Positions 1 through 9,923 of a stretch of 64,000 bases of DNA are shown here, one piece after another. This DNA comes from Actinomyces sp. S6-Spd3. Lineage in GTDB: Bacteria > Actinomycetota > Actinomycetes > Actinomycetales > Actinomycetaceae. Both the position numbers and the translations under genes were made by a program. The notes beneath the pieces are model-generated. The model was not told the DNA's origin. It searched no databases and saw only the letters and a list, made by a program, of their open reading frames with translations. The DNA lies in contig NZ_JRMV01000279.1 of the NCBI RefSeq assembly GCF_000758755.1, positions 62,001 through 126,000 on the forward strand, in the 5' to 3' direction. The first letter of the stretch is position 1, and each line of letters opens with the position of its first letter.

Positions 1-1431
<1,431 letters not shown>

Positions 1432-1511
1432 CTATCCTTCCGCGATGCGGATTGGACCGATGCCCGCGACGGACGACTCAGGTTCCTCCAGAGCCTCACC
1501 GGCCTTAGTGC

Positions 1512-1538
1512 TTATCACTCGGCACTCCCGAGTGCTAA
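1512..1538 (-). promoter_or_regulatory. CIRCE operator 1 (HrcA binding site)
   Basis: Left arm TTATCACTC, nine-base spacer, right arm GAGTGCTAA. The consensus CIRCE element is TTAGCACTC-N9-GAGTGCTAA, so the right arm is perfect and the left arm has one mismatch. It lies about 87 bases upstream of the groEL start, where HrcA repressor sites are expected. Confidence 0.9.
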
Positions 1539-1546
1539 GTCCAAGT

Positions 1547-1573
1547 CTGGCACTCTCAGCCTCAGAGTGCAAG
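1547..1573 (-). promoter_or_regulatory. CIRCE-like operator 2
   Basis: A second copy with arms CTGGCACTC and GAGTGCAAG and the same nine-base spacer. Each arm matches the CIRCE consensus at 7 of 9 positions and the central CACTC-N9-GAGTG core is intact. Its centre is 35 bases from that of operator 1. It is probably a weaker HrcA site, giving two-site repression of groEL. Confidence 0.75.
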
Positions 1574-1600
1574 ACGGGCGACATGAGTTCACTGATAAAG

Positions 1601-1626
1601 AAAAACCCCGGTACCAAGTACCGGGG
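1601..1626 (-). terminator. Rho-independent terminator after tRNA-Asn
   Basis: A perfect nine-base-pair stem, CCCCGGTAC / GTACCGGGG (1606-1614 and 1618-1626), has a three-base loop and is followed on the minus strand by five T residues. It lies 5 bases beyond the 3' end of tRNA-Asn and separates that gene from the groEL promoter. Confidence 0.9.
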
Positions 1627-1631
1627 AGAAG

Positions 1632-1703
1632 CTCCCGCGACTGGATTCGAACCAGTAACCGTCCGATTAACAGTCGGATGCTCTGCCGTTGAGCTACGCG
1701 GGA
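1632..1703 (-). tRNA. tRNA-Asn(GTT)
   Basis: A 72-base cloverleaf on the minus strand with acceptor stem TCCCGCG / CGCGGGA, G as discriminator, a TTCGAAT T-loop and an anticodon loop reading CTGTTAA, so the anticodon is GTT. The CCA end is not encoded. It is followed at once by its terminator. Confidence 0.96.
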
Positions 1704-1789
1704 AAGCGACAAAAAGAAATAGTACCGATGAAGTGTGCCAAGAGCAAATCCGAAAAGGGCATTCACTCATGGCCTGCCTCACATACCAA

Positions 1790-2584
1790 TCACACCCAAT
1801 CAGGATTGTCGGTATCCACACCGCTATCGCGAGCAGCACACTCGATTGCAGACGCGAGCCACCACGCAAAACCATCGAGCTGCGAGTCGTAGTGCGAGCG
1901 GAAACGCTCATCGTGAATGTAGGAACGAGAAATCACATAGTGCTTCGCAGGAGTCACCGGGAAAAACTCACTGAGTAATTCCCGATGCAAGGCGACAAGA
2001 GCTGCCGCCTCCTCACTATCGGGGGCAACACCCTTGCGAATGGCTGCGATCATATCCTTTTCGACCTGCTGAAAACGGTCAGCGTTTCCCTGCCAGTCCG
2101 CCGCACTCCACGACGCAGTGCGGCGCTGAGATTCCTGCCAGTCGTCACTGTCACCGTAGAGTTGTTCAGCTTCCTCCTGATGCGCGGCAAAGTCAGCATC
2201 CCCAAGGATTGCCCCAACTTCTTCCACGCTGAGAGAATTTTCGTTCATTGCATCCTCCAATAAGGTATCGATTGCTGCAATCATCTTGTCCGTCTGGTGG
2301 CGATGGGCAATAAGGCTCTCTCGCTGACGTTTGAGGTGCACAATCGCAGAGTCATCGGATTCAAGGAGCTCCTTGATATCCATCAGTTTCATTCCCGTCG
2401 CTCGATAGATGATGATCCTTTGGACCCGAGCACAGTCCTCGACCGAGTAGAGCCGGTAGTTTGACCAGCTCCGTTCGACAGGCGCGAGGAGCCCCTGTGC
2501 CTCCCAGTGGTGAAGCGTTCGCACAGTCACCGAAAAGCGCTCAGCTACCTCGCCGACAGTGTAAAGAGTGCCGTCGTTACTCAT
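1790..2584 (-). CDS. MerR-family regulator with TipAS ligand domain (TipA-like)
   Basis: Transcription activator of the TipA type: a winged helix-turn-helix of the MerR family fused to a TipAS domain, which in Streptomyces TipAL binds thiostrepton-like peptide antibiotics. The N-terminal 70 residues hold the MerR signature (YTVGEVAERFSVTVRTLHHW, then NYRLYSVEDC); residues about 75-110 form the dimerisation helix; from about 135 onward runs the TipAS part, with EAEQLYGD and repeated Trp residues. The start at 2584 is preferred to the in-frame ATG at 2593 because a -10 box lies seven bases before it and there is no Shine-Dalgarno, which suggests a leaderless mRNA. The promoter carries a MerR-type operator, so autoregulation is likely. 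Ligand unknown. 264 residues, near the usual 253 of TipAL. Confidence 0.9.
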   Translation of the reverse strand: MSNDGTLYTVGEVAERFSVTVRTLHHWEAQGLLAPVERSWSNYRLYSVEDCARVQRIIIYRATGMKLMDIKELLESDDSAIVHLKRQRESLIAHRHQTDKMIAAIDTLLEDAMNENSLSVEEVGAILGDADFAAHQEEAEQLYGDSDDWQESQRRTASWSAADWQGNADRFQQVEKDMIAAIRKGVAPDSEEAAALVALHRELLSEFFPVTPAKHYVISRSYIHDERFRSHYDSQLDGFAWWLASAIECAARDSGVDTDNPDWV

Positions 2585-2591
2585 GTCAATC

Positions 2592-2622
2592 ATTGTGAAG
2601 TCTCACGTCACGTCATGCTCAA
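2592..2622 (-). promoter_or_regulatory. MerR-type promoter with 19-base spacer and TipA-like operator
   Basis: Minus strand: -35 TTGAGC, spacer of exactly 19 bases, -10 CACAAT, then GATTGAC and the ATG at 2584. MerR-family promoters characteristically have 19 to 20-base spacers that the activator untwists. The spacer contains ACGTGACGTGAG, which matches half of the inverted repeat I recall at the Streptomyces tipA promoter (CCTCACGTCACGTGAGG). Confidence 0.7.
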
Positions 2623-2787
2623 GTCGAGTGCGCACGTGGCTCACTTGCGTGGCCGCGGGCGGCGGCAGGGCCTGGCCGGGCTTCGAACCGACGCGCCGAG
2701 CGAAAGCTCGCAGCGCGGAAGGCGAGCGGGCGGGCCGGCGCACCCGGCCGAGGTTGATGCTTGGACAAACCGTCGCGTGCAAAGCGG

Positions 2788-2819
2788 AAACCCCGCCCTG
2801 CCGTAGCAGAACGGGGTTT
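2788..2819 (-). terminator. Terminator of the rplJ-rplL operon
   Basis: Stem AAACCCCG / CGGGGTTT with a structured 16-base loop, 47 bases beyond the rplL stop codon on the minus strand. The downstream T run is short, so strength is uncertain. The 190 bases between it and the MerR promoter hold no gene that I can support. Confidence 0.75.
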
Positions 2820-2865
2820 CACAGCCCATGACGGGCGAAAGTCTGAATGAATCAGACGGGGAAAG

Positions 2866-3249
<384 letters not shown>

Positions 3250-3335
3250 GATTGGCATCCTTTCGATTTTGGCCTGCTACGTGAGCAGATTGTGGATGTG
3301 ATCGCAAAGGCGGTTGCCTTTGCGGGCCTGTCACG

Positions 3336-3857
3336 TCAGGCCGCTTCGCCCTGCTTTTCACGCAGAGCATCGATGGTGCGCACCGTCTTGGACGGGAGCG
3401 CGTTGAAGGCGTATGCCGCCTGAGAGATCTTCGCCTTGAGGGCGCCTGCGGCCTTGGCCAGCAGGACCTCGCGAGACTCGAGATCGGCAAGCTTCTTGAC
3501 TGCCTCAGCGGAGAGCTGTGCACCCTCCATAGCACCGGACTTCAGTACCAGCTGAGGATTCTCCTTGGCAAAATCACGCAGCGTCTTGGCAGCCTCAACG
3601 GGCTCACCGGTGACGAAAGCGATAGCGGTCGGGCCCTTCAGGTCGGCCTCGAGGAAATCGAGACCAACTTCGCGAGCCGCCAGGATCGCCAGCGTATTCT
3701 TTGCCACGGCGTAGGTCGCATTCTCGCCCAGGCCGCGACGCAGCTGCTTGAGCTGGCCAACGGTCAGGCCGCGGTACTCGGTCAGCAGGACAGCGTCAGC
3801 TCCGCGGAAACGCTCCACGAGCTCAGCAACTGCTGCTACCTTGTCGGACTTCGCCAT
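3336..3857 (-). CDS. rplJ: 50S ribosomal protein L10
   Basis: Ribosomal stalk base protein that anchors L7/L12 dimers to 23S rRNA and represses its own operon by binding the leader. 173 residues: MAKSDKVAAVAELVERF, then LLTEYRGLTVGQLKQLRR, the L10 signature, and a C-terminal helix for L7/L12 binding. The start at 3857 is supported by a strong AGGAGG six bases upstream; the longer frame to 3953 would translate the leader hairpin. In many actinobacteria rplJ comes shortly after rplA; here a transport cassette lies between them. Confidence 0.98.
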   Translation of the reverse strand: MAKSDKVAAVAELVERFRGADAVLLTEYRGLTVGQLKQLRRGLGENATYAVAKNTLAILAAREVGLDFLEADLKGPTAIAFVTGEPVEAAKTLRDFAKENPQLVLKSGAMEGAQLSAEAVKKLADLESREVLLAKAAGALKAKISQAAYAFNALPSKTVRTIDALREKQGEAA

Positions 3858-3891
3858 GGTCCTCCTTTCAAAACTTCGCCGCCGGACGCAC

Positions 3892-4007
3892 AAAAAAGCC
3901 CGGCACGCAGGAAAGCGGCCGGGCTCAATAAAACCCACTTCGAAAGAAGTCACTCACCTGCGTCGGATGCTTTCGCACTTGGAATCCACCGAGGTGGATG
4001 ACCGACG
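3892..4007 (-). promoter_or_regulatory. rplJ leader (L10 leader-like) with internal attenuator hairpin
   Basis: Two structures precede rplJ. The outer one pairs CGTCGG (3961-3966) with CCGACG (4002-4007) and encloses ATCCACC / GGTGGAT (3984-3990 / 3993-3999). The second, nearer the gene, is AGCCCGGC / GCCGGGCT (3918-3925 and 3897-3904) followed by six T residues on the minus strand, a full rho-independent terminator 35 bases before the start codon. This is the layout of an L10-controlled leader with transcription attenuation. That L10 binds the outer stem is inference from the family; the fold has not been computed. Confidence 0.7.
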
Positions 4008-4113
4008 GTCTTCGGCAACGAATAGACTAACACGCCCGCACGCATGAATCCACCCTGGCAAATGTGGATCAGCACACCTCATGGACGAGGCGGACGAGCA
4101 CCAGCCGCCCACC

Positions 4114-5874
4114 TCAGACGAGGCGCCATCCCGCAGCCCGTGAGCGAGCCTCCCAGAATCCTCGGTATTGCCCCCCAGTATCCGCGAAGAGCTGCGCATG
4201 AGTACCAATTTGTGTAACACGCCCATTCTCATCGAGGACGACAATCTGGTCAGCTGCCGTGATCGTATCAAGCTTGTGGGCAATAACGATGAGGGTCGCG
4301 CTACGACGCAATGCATCCATAGCCGCAGTCACGCGGTGTTCATTCTCGGGATCAAGGGCGCTGGTGGCCTCGTCAAAGAGGACGATGGGTGCAGCTTTAA
4401 GGAGTGCGCGGGCGATTGAAACGCGCTGACGTTCACCACCGGAGAGGGCACGTCCTCCCTCACCGACACGAGTCTTCCACCCAAGTGGCAGGCGAGCGAC
4501 GATTTCATCGACACCGCTCAGGCGCGCAGCTTCATCCAGCTCGGCGGAACTTGCATCGGAGCGACCGACACGAACATTCGCCTCGAGGGTATCGTCAAAC
4601 AAATAGACGTCTTGGAAAACCAAAGAGAGCTGGGACATGAGTTTCCCAGTATCCCAGTTACGAACATCTCGATTCCCCACACTTACAACGCCGCTATCCA
4701 CGTCATAGAAACGCGCGATGAGACGAGCAATCGTCGTCTTCCCGCAGCCTGAAGGACCGACAATCGCAGTCATCGTTCCCGGCTCAACGCGGAAGGACAC
4801 ACCTCGTAAGACGGGTTGATCGGCCTCGTAGGAGAAAACAACGTCCTCGAGTGCCACGGATGCACTCAACGCAGCCAAGTCATCATTCTGCCCATCGTCC
4901 GAGGCGGTAGGGAGCTCGGGCGCGGAGAGGATCTCATGACCGAGGTCAAGGACCGGACGCCGAGTCTCAAAGGCGGAGGCAAGCAACCCAATGTCAACAA
5001 GAATCTGCGTGAAGCGCAGGAGCAGACCGATCGCAACAACTGCCTCCACGGGGCTGACGCTTCCACCGACCGCCAGCAAACCGATCGCACAGATCAGTGA
5101 GACGACAACGAGTTGCGCAGCCATACCATTGACGATTTGCCCGAGCGTTTCCCGGATAAGCGAGCGTCGGGCGGCCGCCCCATACAATTCTTCCGCTCGC
5201 CGGAGAGGTTCATAGGAGGCGGAGCGCCCGCAAGCGCGCAAGGCTCCCTGTTTCGTCGCATATTCAACAATGCGGTGAGACACCTCTCGGGCAGGAGGTT
5301 CTTTCAACGCGGAGCCTGAAAGCAAGCAGCGTCGCGCAACCCACACTCCCCCAGCAACGATCGGGACTGAGGCTAGGCACACCACCCCTAGAACCGGCGA
5401 AAAGACGGAGATTCCTACAAGCATCGTCAGTGAAGTGACGATCGCTGCAATTAGGGGCGAATACATATGGGCAAAGATTTCGCCGAGCATCATGAGTTCG
5501 CGAGAGACAAGGCGCGAGGTCTTCCCGGCCGTGTCCGCACGGAAAGCACCAAGAGGCAGAGAAGCGATCTTATCTCCGATAGCGCGATGCATATTCGTAA
5601 GGAAATCGAAGGCCACCACGTAGGAGCGGATGGCTAGAAAGTACTCCAAGATAAACGAGGCCACTGCACACACGGCGAGCGCGATGAGCCACCCACGTAA
5701 GCCCATACCCCACGCGGGTTGTCCTGATGTCAGCGCAATCGCCGCCGGAATGAATGAAATCAGGGAAAAACCCCGAACGAGTCCGACAATGCAGGACAGG
5801 TACATAACGTGGGAGAATCCGGTGCGCCCCTCAGAAGAGAGAGGCTCACGCAGCCTGGAGATCAGCTCGAACAT
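4114..5874 (-). CDS. ABC transporter, fused membrane-ATPase half (YbtQ/Irp7-like)
   Basis: Exporter-fold ABC half-transporter, 586 residues: about six membrane helices (roughly 20-310) followed by a nucleotide-binding domain with Walker A GPSGCGKTT, Q-loop VFQDVYLF, signature LSGGERQRVS, Walker B IVLFDEATS and H-loop IAHK. It resembles the YbtP/YbtQ pair that imports metal-yersiniabactin although built on the exporter fold. It starts one base after the stop of its partner at 5876-7696, so the two should form a heterodimer. It is the last gene of the iron-box cassette and precedes the rplJ leader. Metal-chelate or haem import is inferred from context; export cannot be excluded from sequence. 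Confidence 0.88.
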   Translation of the reverse strand: MFELISRLREPLSSEGRTGFSHVMYLSCIVGLVRGFSLISFIPAAIALTSGQPAWGMGLRGWLIALAVCAVASFILEYFLAIRSYVVAFDFLTNMHRAIGDKIASLPLGAFRADTAGKTSRLVSRELMMLGEIFAHMYSPLIAAIVTSLTMLVGISVFSPVLGVVCLASVPIVAGGVWVARRCLLSGSALKEPPAREVSHRIVEYATKQGALRACGRSASYEPLRRAEELYGAAARRSLIRETLGQIVNGMAAQLVVVSLICAIGLLAVGGSVSPVEAVVAIGLLLRFTQILVDIGLLASAFETRRPVLDLGHEILSAPELPTASDDGQNDDLAALSASVALEDVVFSYEADQPVLRGVSFRVEPGTMTAIVGPSGCGKTTIARLIARFYDVDSGVVSVGNRDVRNWDTGKLMSQLSLVFQDVYLFDDTLEANVRVGRSDASSAELDEAARLSGVDEIVARLPLGWKTRVGEGGRALSGGERQRVSIARALLKAAPIVLFDEATSALDPENEHRVTAAMDALRRSATLIVIAHKLDTITAADQIVVLDENGRVTQIGTHAQLFADTGGQYRGFWEARSRAAGWRLV

Positions 5875-5875
5875 G

Positions 5876-7696
5876 TCAGTGTCCTTTCACGGGCGCAGAA
5901 AGCTCACGCATATACGGGTGATCCGCGAGTTCCTCGGGCGTACCCCGCGCGATGAGACGACCTGCCTCGAGGATGGCAACCTGATCAACACCGATAATCG
6001 ACGCGGACCGGTGGGCGATCACCAGAACTGTTTTTCCTTGAACGAGGCGGGTGAGAGCTGATTGGATCTCGGCCTCGGCTTCGGGGTCTGTGAACGCGGT
6101 GGCCTCGTCGAGTACAAGGATGGGCGCATCGACAAGCAGTGCGCGCGCAATCGCGATGCGCTGGGCCTGCCCGCCCGAGGGATGGGCGTCTTCCCCTATG
6201 ACAGAGTCGAGGCCTCGTGGAAGGGAACGCACATAGTCGTCAATATGGGCAGCGGTGGCAGCTGCCCATATTGCCTCTTCCTTAGCATCTGGCCTGCCTA
6301 GCGCAATGTTTTCGCGCACAGATATATCAAGAAGCTGCGGATCTTGGAGAACAAAAGACACGTGCCGGTAGAGGACGTCGGGAGCAATGGCTCGCACATC
6401 AACGCCTCCGATGCGCACACTTCCTTGATCTGGGTCAGCAAAACGCGCGACCAGGGTCGCCAAGGTGGATTTTCCAGAGCCGGACGGACCCACAAGAGCC
6501 GTCACTGTCCCTTGCGGGACTGTGAGACTCACGTCTTGAAGAGCAAGCGTCGAGCCGTAAGAGAAGGAGACATCATCGATCTCGACCTCAGCCCCGCTCG
6601 GTTCCTCGTTTCCTTCAACCGGCAGCGGCGAAACAGAAAGCAGGTCGACAATGCGCAGGGCGGCGGCTCCAGCGATCTGATACGACCAAACCGTTGATCC
6701 AAGCACCTCGATTGCGGCCGGAATGACAAGAGCGATCAGCGCACAGGTGATGACCTGGACAGGGCTCACGATGCCAGCAGCCGCCAGCGCCGAACCTCCC
6801 GCTGTTGATATCAGCAGAATCATCGAGGGCGACACAGCAGCCTGTCCGAGCGCCGATCCCTTCAGCAATGGCCCACACCAGGCAACATAGAAGCTCGCAA
6901 AATCCTCAGCGGCTCGGGTGAAACGTTCATGTGCGCGCCCGACGGTACCAAATGCTTTTACAACGCTAATACCGGAAACAAACTCAACCATTGTTGCTGA
7001 GACACGCGTGAGGTACCGGTCCATTTGGGCGGTTTTCTCGCCCATGTCCCGCATCATCCACGCATTGATAAGTGCATAGATCGGTAACGTGGCGATTGAG
7101 AGCAGGCCTAGACGCCAGTCAATGATAAACGAGTAGATCAACAAGGAGAGAGGCGCGCTGACTGCAGCAGCAGACTCAACTGGCGCATGGGCTATGACCG
7201 TATGGACATCGTGAGTGTCGTCCTGGATCGCCTTGCGCACAGCCCCCGAGTTCGTCGAGGTGAACCACGCGAGGGGCGCTGATGCAAGGACTTTCACCAT
7301 GCGCATGCGCACGATGTGTCCAAAGCGCACATCCGCGAAGTGGGTGACGCTCAGTGCAAGGAAGTAGATTCCGTAGCGCGCACCAAATGCTCCGATAAGC
7401 CACATAAGCAGGCTGATAACCTCAGCGCGGTCAGGAGAGACCCCCGAGCGCGCTGCGGCAAGAAGTACCTCGCCAAGCTGGACGAGAATGACATAGGGAG
7501 CGACTGCAAGCGCGCCGTAGAGGACGCCAAGTAGCTGGGCGAGAGCCATGGATCCACGGATCGGTGCGGTAAGTTCCTTGAACGCCTTTTGCCCAGCCCT
7601 GTGTGCAGCGCGCGGGTCGTTCATTTCGGCTCCGTCACAGGATGACAAGGCTTGCTCTTCCCTGCTCACTTTCAGGCCTTGATCACTGTCAGTCAT
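5876..7696 (-). CDS. ABC transporter, fused membrane-ATPase half (YbtP/Irp6-like)
   Basis: Partner of the preceding half-transporter. 606 residues: a hydrophilic N-terminus of about 50 residues, six membrane segments (about 55-330), then an ATPase domain with Walker A GPSGSGKST, Q-loop VLQDPQLLD, an altered signature PSGGQAQR (Leu replaced by Pro), Walker B ILVLDEATAF and H-loop IAHRSA. The start ATG at 7696 overlaps the upstream ATPase stop as ATGA and is preceded by GGAAAG, so translation is coupled; an in-frame longer start at 7762 lies inside the upstream gene. The signature change suggests that one of the two ATP sites in the heterodimer may be degenerate. Substrate unproven; iron or haem is likely from the operator. 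Confidence 0.88.
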   Translation of the reverse strand: MTDSDQGLKVSREEQALSSCDGAEMNDPRAAHRAGQKAFKELTAPIRGSMALAQLLGVLYGALAVAPYVILVQLGEVLLAAARSGVSPDRAEVISLLMWLIGAFGARYGIYFLALSVTHFADVRFGHIVRMRMVKVLASAPLAWFTSTNSGAVRKAIQDDTHDVHTVIAHAPVESAAAVSAPLSLLIYSFIIDWRLGLLSIATLPIYALINAWMMRDMGEKTAQMDRYLTRVSATMVEFVSGISVVKAFGTVGRAHERFTRAAEDFASFYVAWCGPLLKGSALGQAAVSPSMILLISTAGGSALAAAGIVSPVQVITCALIALVIPAAIEVLGSTVWSYQIAGAAALRIVDLLSVSPLPVEGNEEPSGAEVEIDDVSFSYGSTLALQDVSLTVPQGTVTALVGPSGSGKSTLATLVARFADPDQGSVRIGGVDVRAIAPDVLYRHVSFVLQDPQLLDISVRENIALGRPDAKEEAIWAAATAAHIDDYVRSLPRGLDSVIGEDAHPSGGQAQRIAIARALLVDAPILVLDEATAFTDPEAEAEIQSALTRLVQGKTVLVIAHRSASIIGVDQVAILEAGRLIARGTPEELADHPYMRELSAPVKGH

Positions 7697-9150
7697 AATT
7701 GCTTTCCTTCGTTGGCACACCCACCGTCTGCTGGTGTGAGTGTGATCAGTCGATCTGCGCACGCCGAGGCAAACTCGCCGTCGTGGGTAACAACGATGAC
7801 GGCTGCACCTTCGTCAGCAATGCGCCGCAGGGTGGCGGTAATTGAATCAAGGTGCCTGGCGTCGACTCCCGAGGTTGGCTCGTCGAGGATGACGATGGGA
7901 CGCCTTGCTGCGCGTGCGGCAGCGATGACGAGGCGTTGTTTTTGTCCTCCCGAAAGGCTCAAGGGGTGGCGATCACCCAGGTTCGCGAGGTCAAAGTCAG
8001 CCAAGAGTTTCTCCCCGACCTCCCCGCTGGCATCCGAGGCGCCAATGGTCAACTCGCCCTCGAGTGTGTCGGAAAAGAGCTGACGCCCGGTATCTTGCAT
8101 GACGAGTGCGCACATTGCACGCCTCTGACTGCGCGAGCTTGTCACGCCATCCAAGGAAATCTCCCCAGAGTTCGGGGCTGCCAATCCGCACAGCACGCGG
8201 ACAAGAGTCGTTTTGCCGACACCATTGACCCCGGCGATGCAGGTAATTTCCCCAGAATGAAAATCCGCATTAAAGCCCTGAAAAACTGGAGTGCGACCAT
8301 AGGAGAAGCTCAAGTTACGGCACGATAGCCGGGGAGCCTCAGCGCCCGCGGCTACTTCCCCGCTCCCCCGCGAGGCCACCCAGGCCTCGGGCGGTCCGGG
8401 ATCAACGAGGGTACGCAAGCCAAGAGAGCAGCGTTCCTCATCCGTCATGGAATAGAACTCCTCGCCGCTCCAGCGCCTCGTCACCGCGCCAGCCTCCATG
8501 AGGAGAACCTGGTCGGCAAGTCCGCTCAGGAAGTGAAGGCGATGCTCGACGACAACGATCGTCATCCCCTGTTCTTTGAGGAGCTCGAGGGCACGTCGCA
8601 CATCAGCGATTGCTGCGGGATCGAGGTTTGATGTCGGCTCATCGGCGAGGAGGACCGGAGCACCAGATGCCAGCGCGCACGCAAGAGCTACCTTCTGAAG
8701 CTGTCCGCCAGACAGCGTTGACAGCTTGCGATCCATGAGGGCGTAGATCCCCATGAGCTTTGCGGCGCGTTCACTGCTCTCGATCAAATCCGTACGGTCT
8801 CGACCATAGTTTTCACCGCAGAATGCGAGTTCCTCTGCAACGGTATCGCAGAAAAATTGAGTGCGTGGATTCTGAAAAACAGAGGAACACAGATGACCAA
8901 CCTCAGTCAGGGGAACCTCTGCCAGATCGCGCCCGTCGATCCGCACCGCACCTTCCAGCTCTCCCGGAGTCATCTGCGGGACGAGGCCGGTGAGCGAGCG
9001 CATGAGCGTCGACTTCCCACAGCCGGAGGAGCCGCACACGAGGGTGAGGGTGCCCGGCCGGGCGGACAGGTCGACTCCGGCGAGCGCGTCGACGCGATCT
9101 CCCGTCAGCTCGCTGACGTAGGAGAACGACAGGGATTCAACATCAATCAC
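7693..9150 (-). CDS. ECF transporter A component, two fused ATPase domains
   Basis: Energising ATPase of an energy-coupling-factor importer, with both ATP-binding subunits in one chain (485 residues). Domain 1 (about 1-240): Walker A GSSGCGKST, signature LSGGQLQKV, Walker B VLLADEPTS. Domain 2 (about 265-480): GVNGVGKTT, LSGGQKQRL, IVILDEPTSG. The start is the GTG at 9150: it overlaps the T-component stop as GTGA and has GGGAG upstream, and the ATG further upstream lies inside the T gene. The 3' end overlaps the next ABC gene as ATGA. About 150 bases at its 5' end are clearly richer in GC than the rest of the gene. Confidence 0.9.
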   Translation of the reverse strand: MIDVESLSFSYVSELTGDRVDALAGVDLSARPGTLTLVCGSSGCGKSTLMRSLTGLVPQMTPGELEGAVRIDGRDLAEVPLTEVGHLCSSVFQNPRTQFFCDTVAEELAFCGENYGRDRTDLIESSERAAKLMGIYALMDRKLSTLSGGQLQKVALACALASGAPVLLADEPTSNLDPAAIADVRRALELLKEQGMTIVVVEHRLHFLSGLADQVLLMEAGAVTRRWSGEEFYSMTDEERCSLGLRTLVDPGPPEAWVASRGSGEVAAGAEAPRLSCRNLSFSYGRTPVFQGFNADFHSGEITCIAGVNGVGKTTLVRVLCGLAAPNSGEISLDGVTSSRSQRRAMCALVMQDTGRQLFSDTLEGELTIGASDASGEVGEKLLADFDLANLGDRHPLSLSGGQKQRLVIAAARAARRPIVILDEPTSGVDARHLDSITATLRRIADEGAAVIVVTHDGEFASACADRLITLTPADGGCANEGKQL

Positions 9151-9923
9151 GGAAGGACTCCCAGGTGCGCACAGATCTCGATAACGATGACGCCGATCAC
9201 GCACGTCAGGGCGAGCGCGTCCCAGACGCTGGCCCTCAGCCGCGTGAGCGAGGTGGGGCGCGTGGGTCCGCCCAGACCTCGGACGACGCTCGAGGCCGCG
9301 AGGTCATCGGCGACGCGCGCGATCGAGGAAAGCAGGGGAACGAGGAAGCGCTCAGCGATCACCAGCGGGTGACGCAGCACGCCGCGCATCCTCAGGTCCA
9401 CTCCGCGCATCTCCATGGCCTCACGGATGGCTACTGCCTCGGCCCCCACAGTCGGGATGACGCGGAAGGCAACCACGAGCGCATCAATGAACACACGCGG
9501 TAGATGAATGGCACGCAGTGCCGCCTTCATCTGTCCAATTTTCGTCGTTCGATACACGTAGAGGGCGAGGCCGAAACCCGCGAAGAAACGCGCAAACCAG
9601 TACATGATCGCGCTGCACGTTCCGATGATGAGAACGATGCTCCGAGGCCAGCCGATCGACTGCATCCAAGCGATGAGAAAAGGGGAACCAAGGGTGACGA
9701 GGTCGCAGATGAAGCAGCCGAACCCCGTGTGCAGCGCGGACCGAGCGCTCACCTCCCATGCGAGGGCAACCACTACCAAGAGCTGAACGGCAACAAGGGT
9801 TGTCGTGGGACTCGCACGCATGACGAGCGCATTGAGCACGAGAAGGGCTAAGAGTTTCGTGCGTGGGTCCAGCCTGCTCGACGACTCACCGGGAGCCGAT
9901 TCGGCCGGCGAGATCTCAGGCAA
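9147..9923 (-). CDS. ECF transporter T component (EcfT/CbiQ family)
   Basis: Membrane coupling subunit that links the S component to the ATPase. About 258 residues with four to six membrane helices (first near LLALLVLNALVMRA, last near ALALTCVIGVIVIEI) and the CbiQ-family cytoplasmic signature AIREAMEMRGVDLR, an Ala-Arg-Gly-type coupling helix. The start is uncertain: no ATG is available; I choose TTG at 9923, which overlaps the S-component stop in the string TTGCCTGA and has AAAGG six bases upstream. An alternative TTG at 9986 would overlap the S gene by 71 bases. The segment from about 9200 to 9460 is unusually GC-rich. Confidence 0.85.
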   Translation of the reverse strand: MPEISPAESAPGESSSRLDPRTKLLALLVLNALVMRASPTTTLVAVQLLVVVALAWEVSARSALHTGFGCFICDLVTLGSPFLIAWMQSIGWPRSIVLIIGTCSAIMYWFARFFAGFGLALYVYRTTKIGQMKAALRAIHLPRVFIDALVVAFRVIPTVGAEAVAIREAMEMRGVDLRMRGVLRHPLVIAERFLVPLLSSIARVADDLAASSVVRGLGGPTRPTSLTRLRASVWDALALTCVIGVIVIEICAHLGVLP

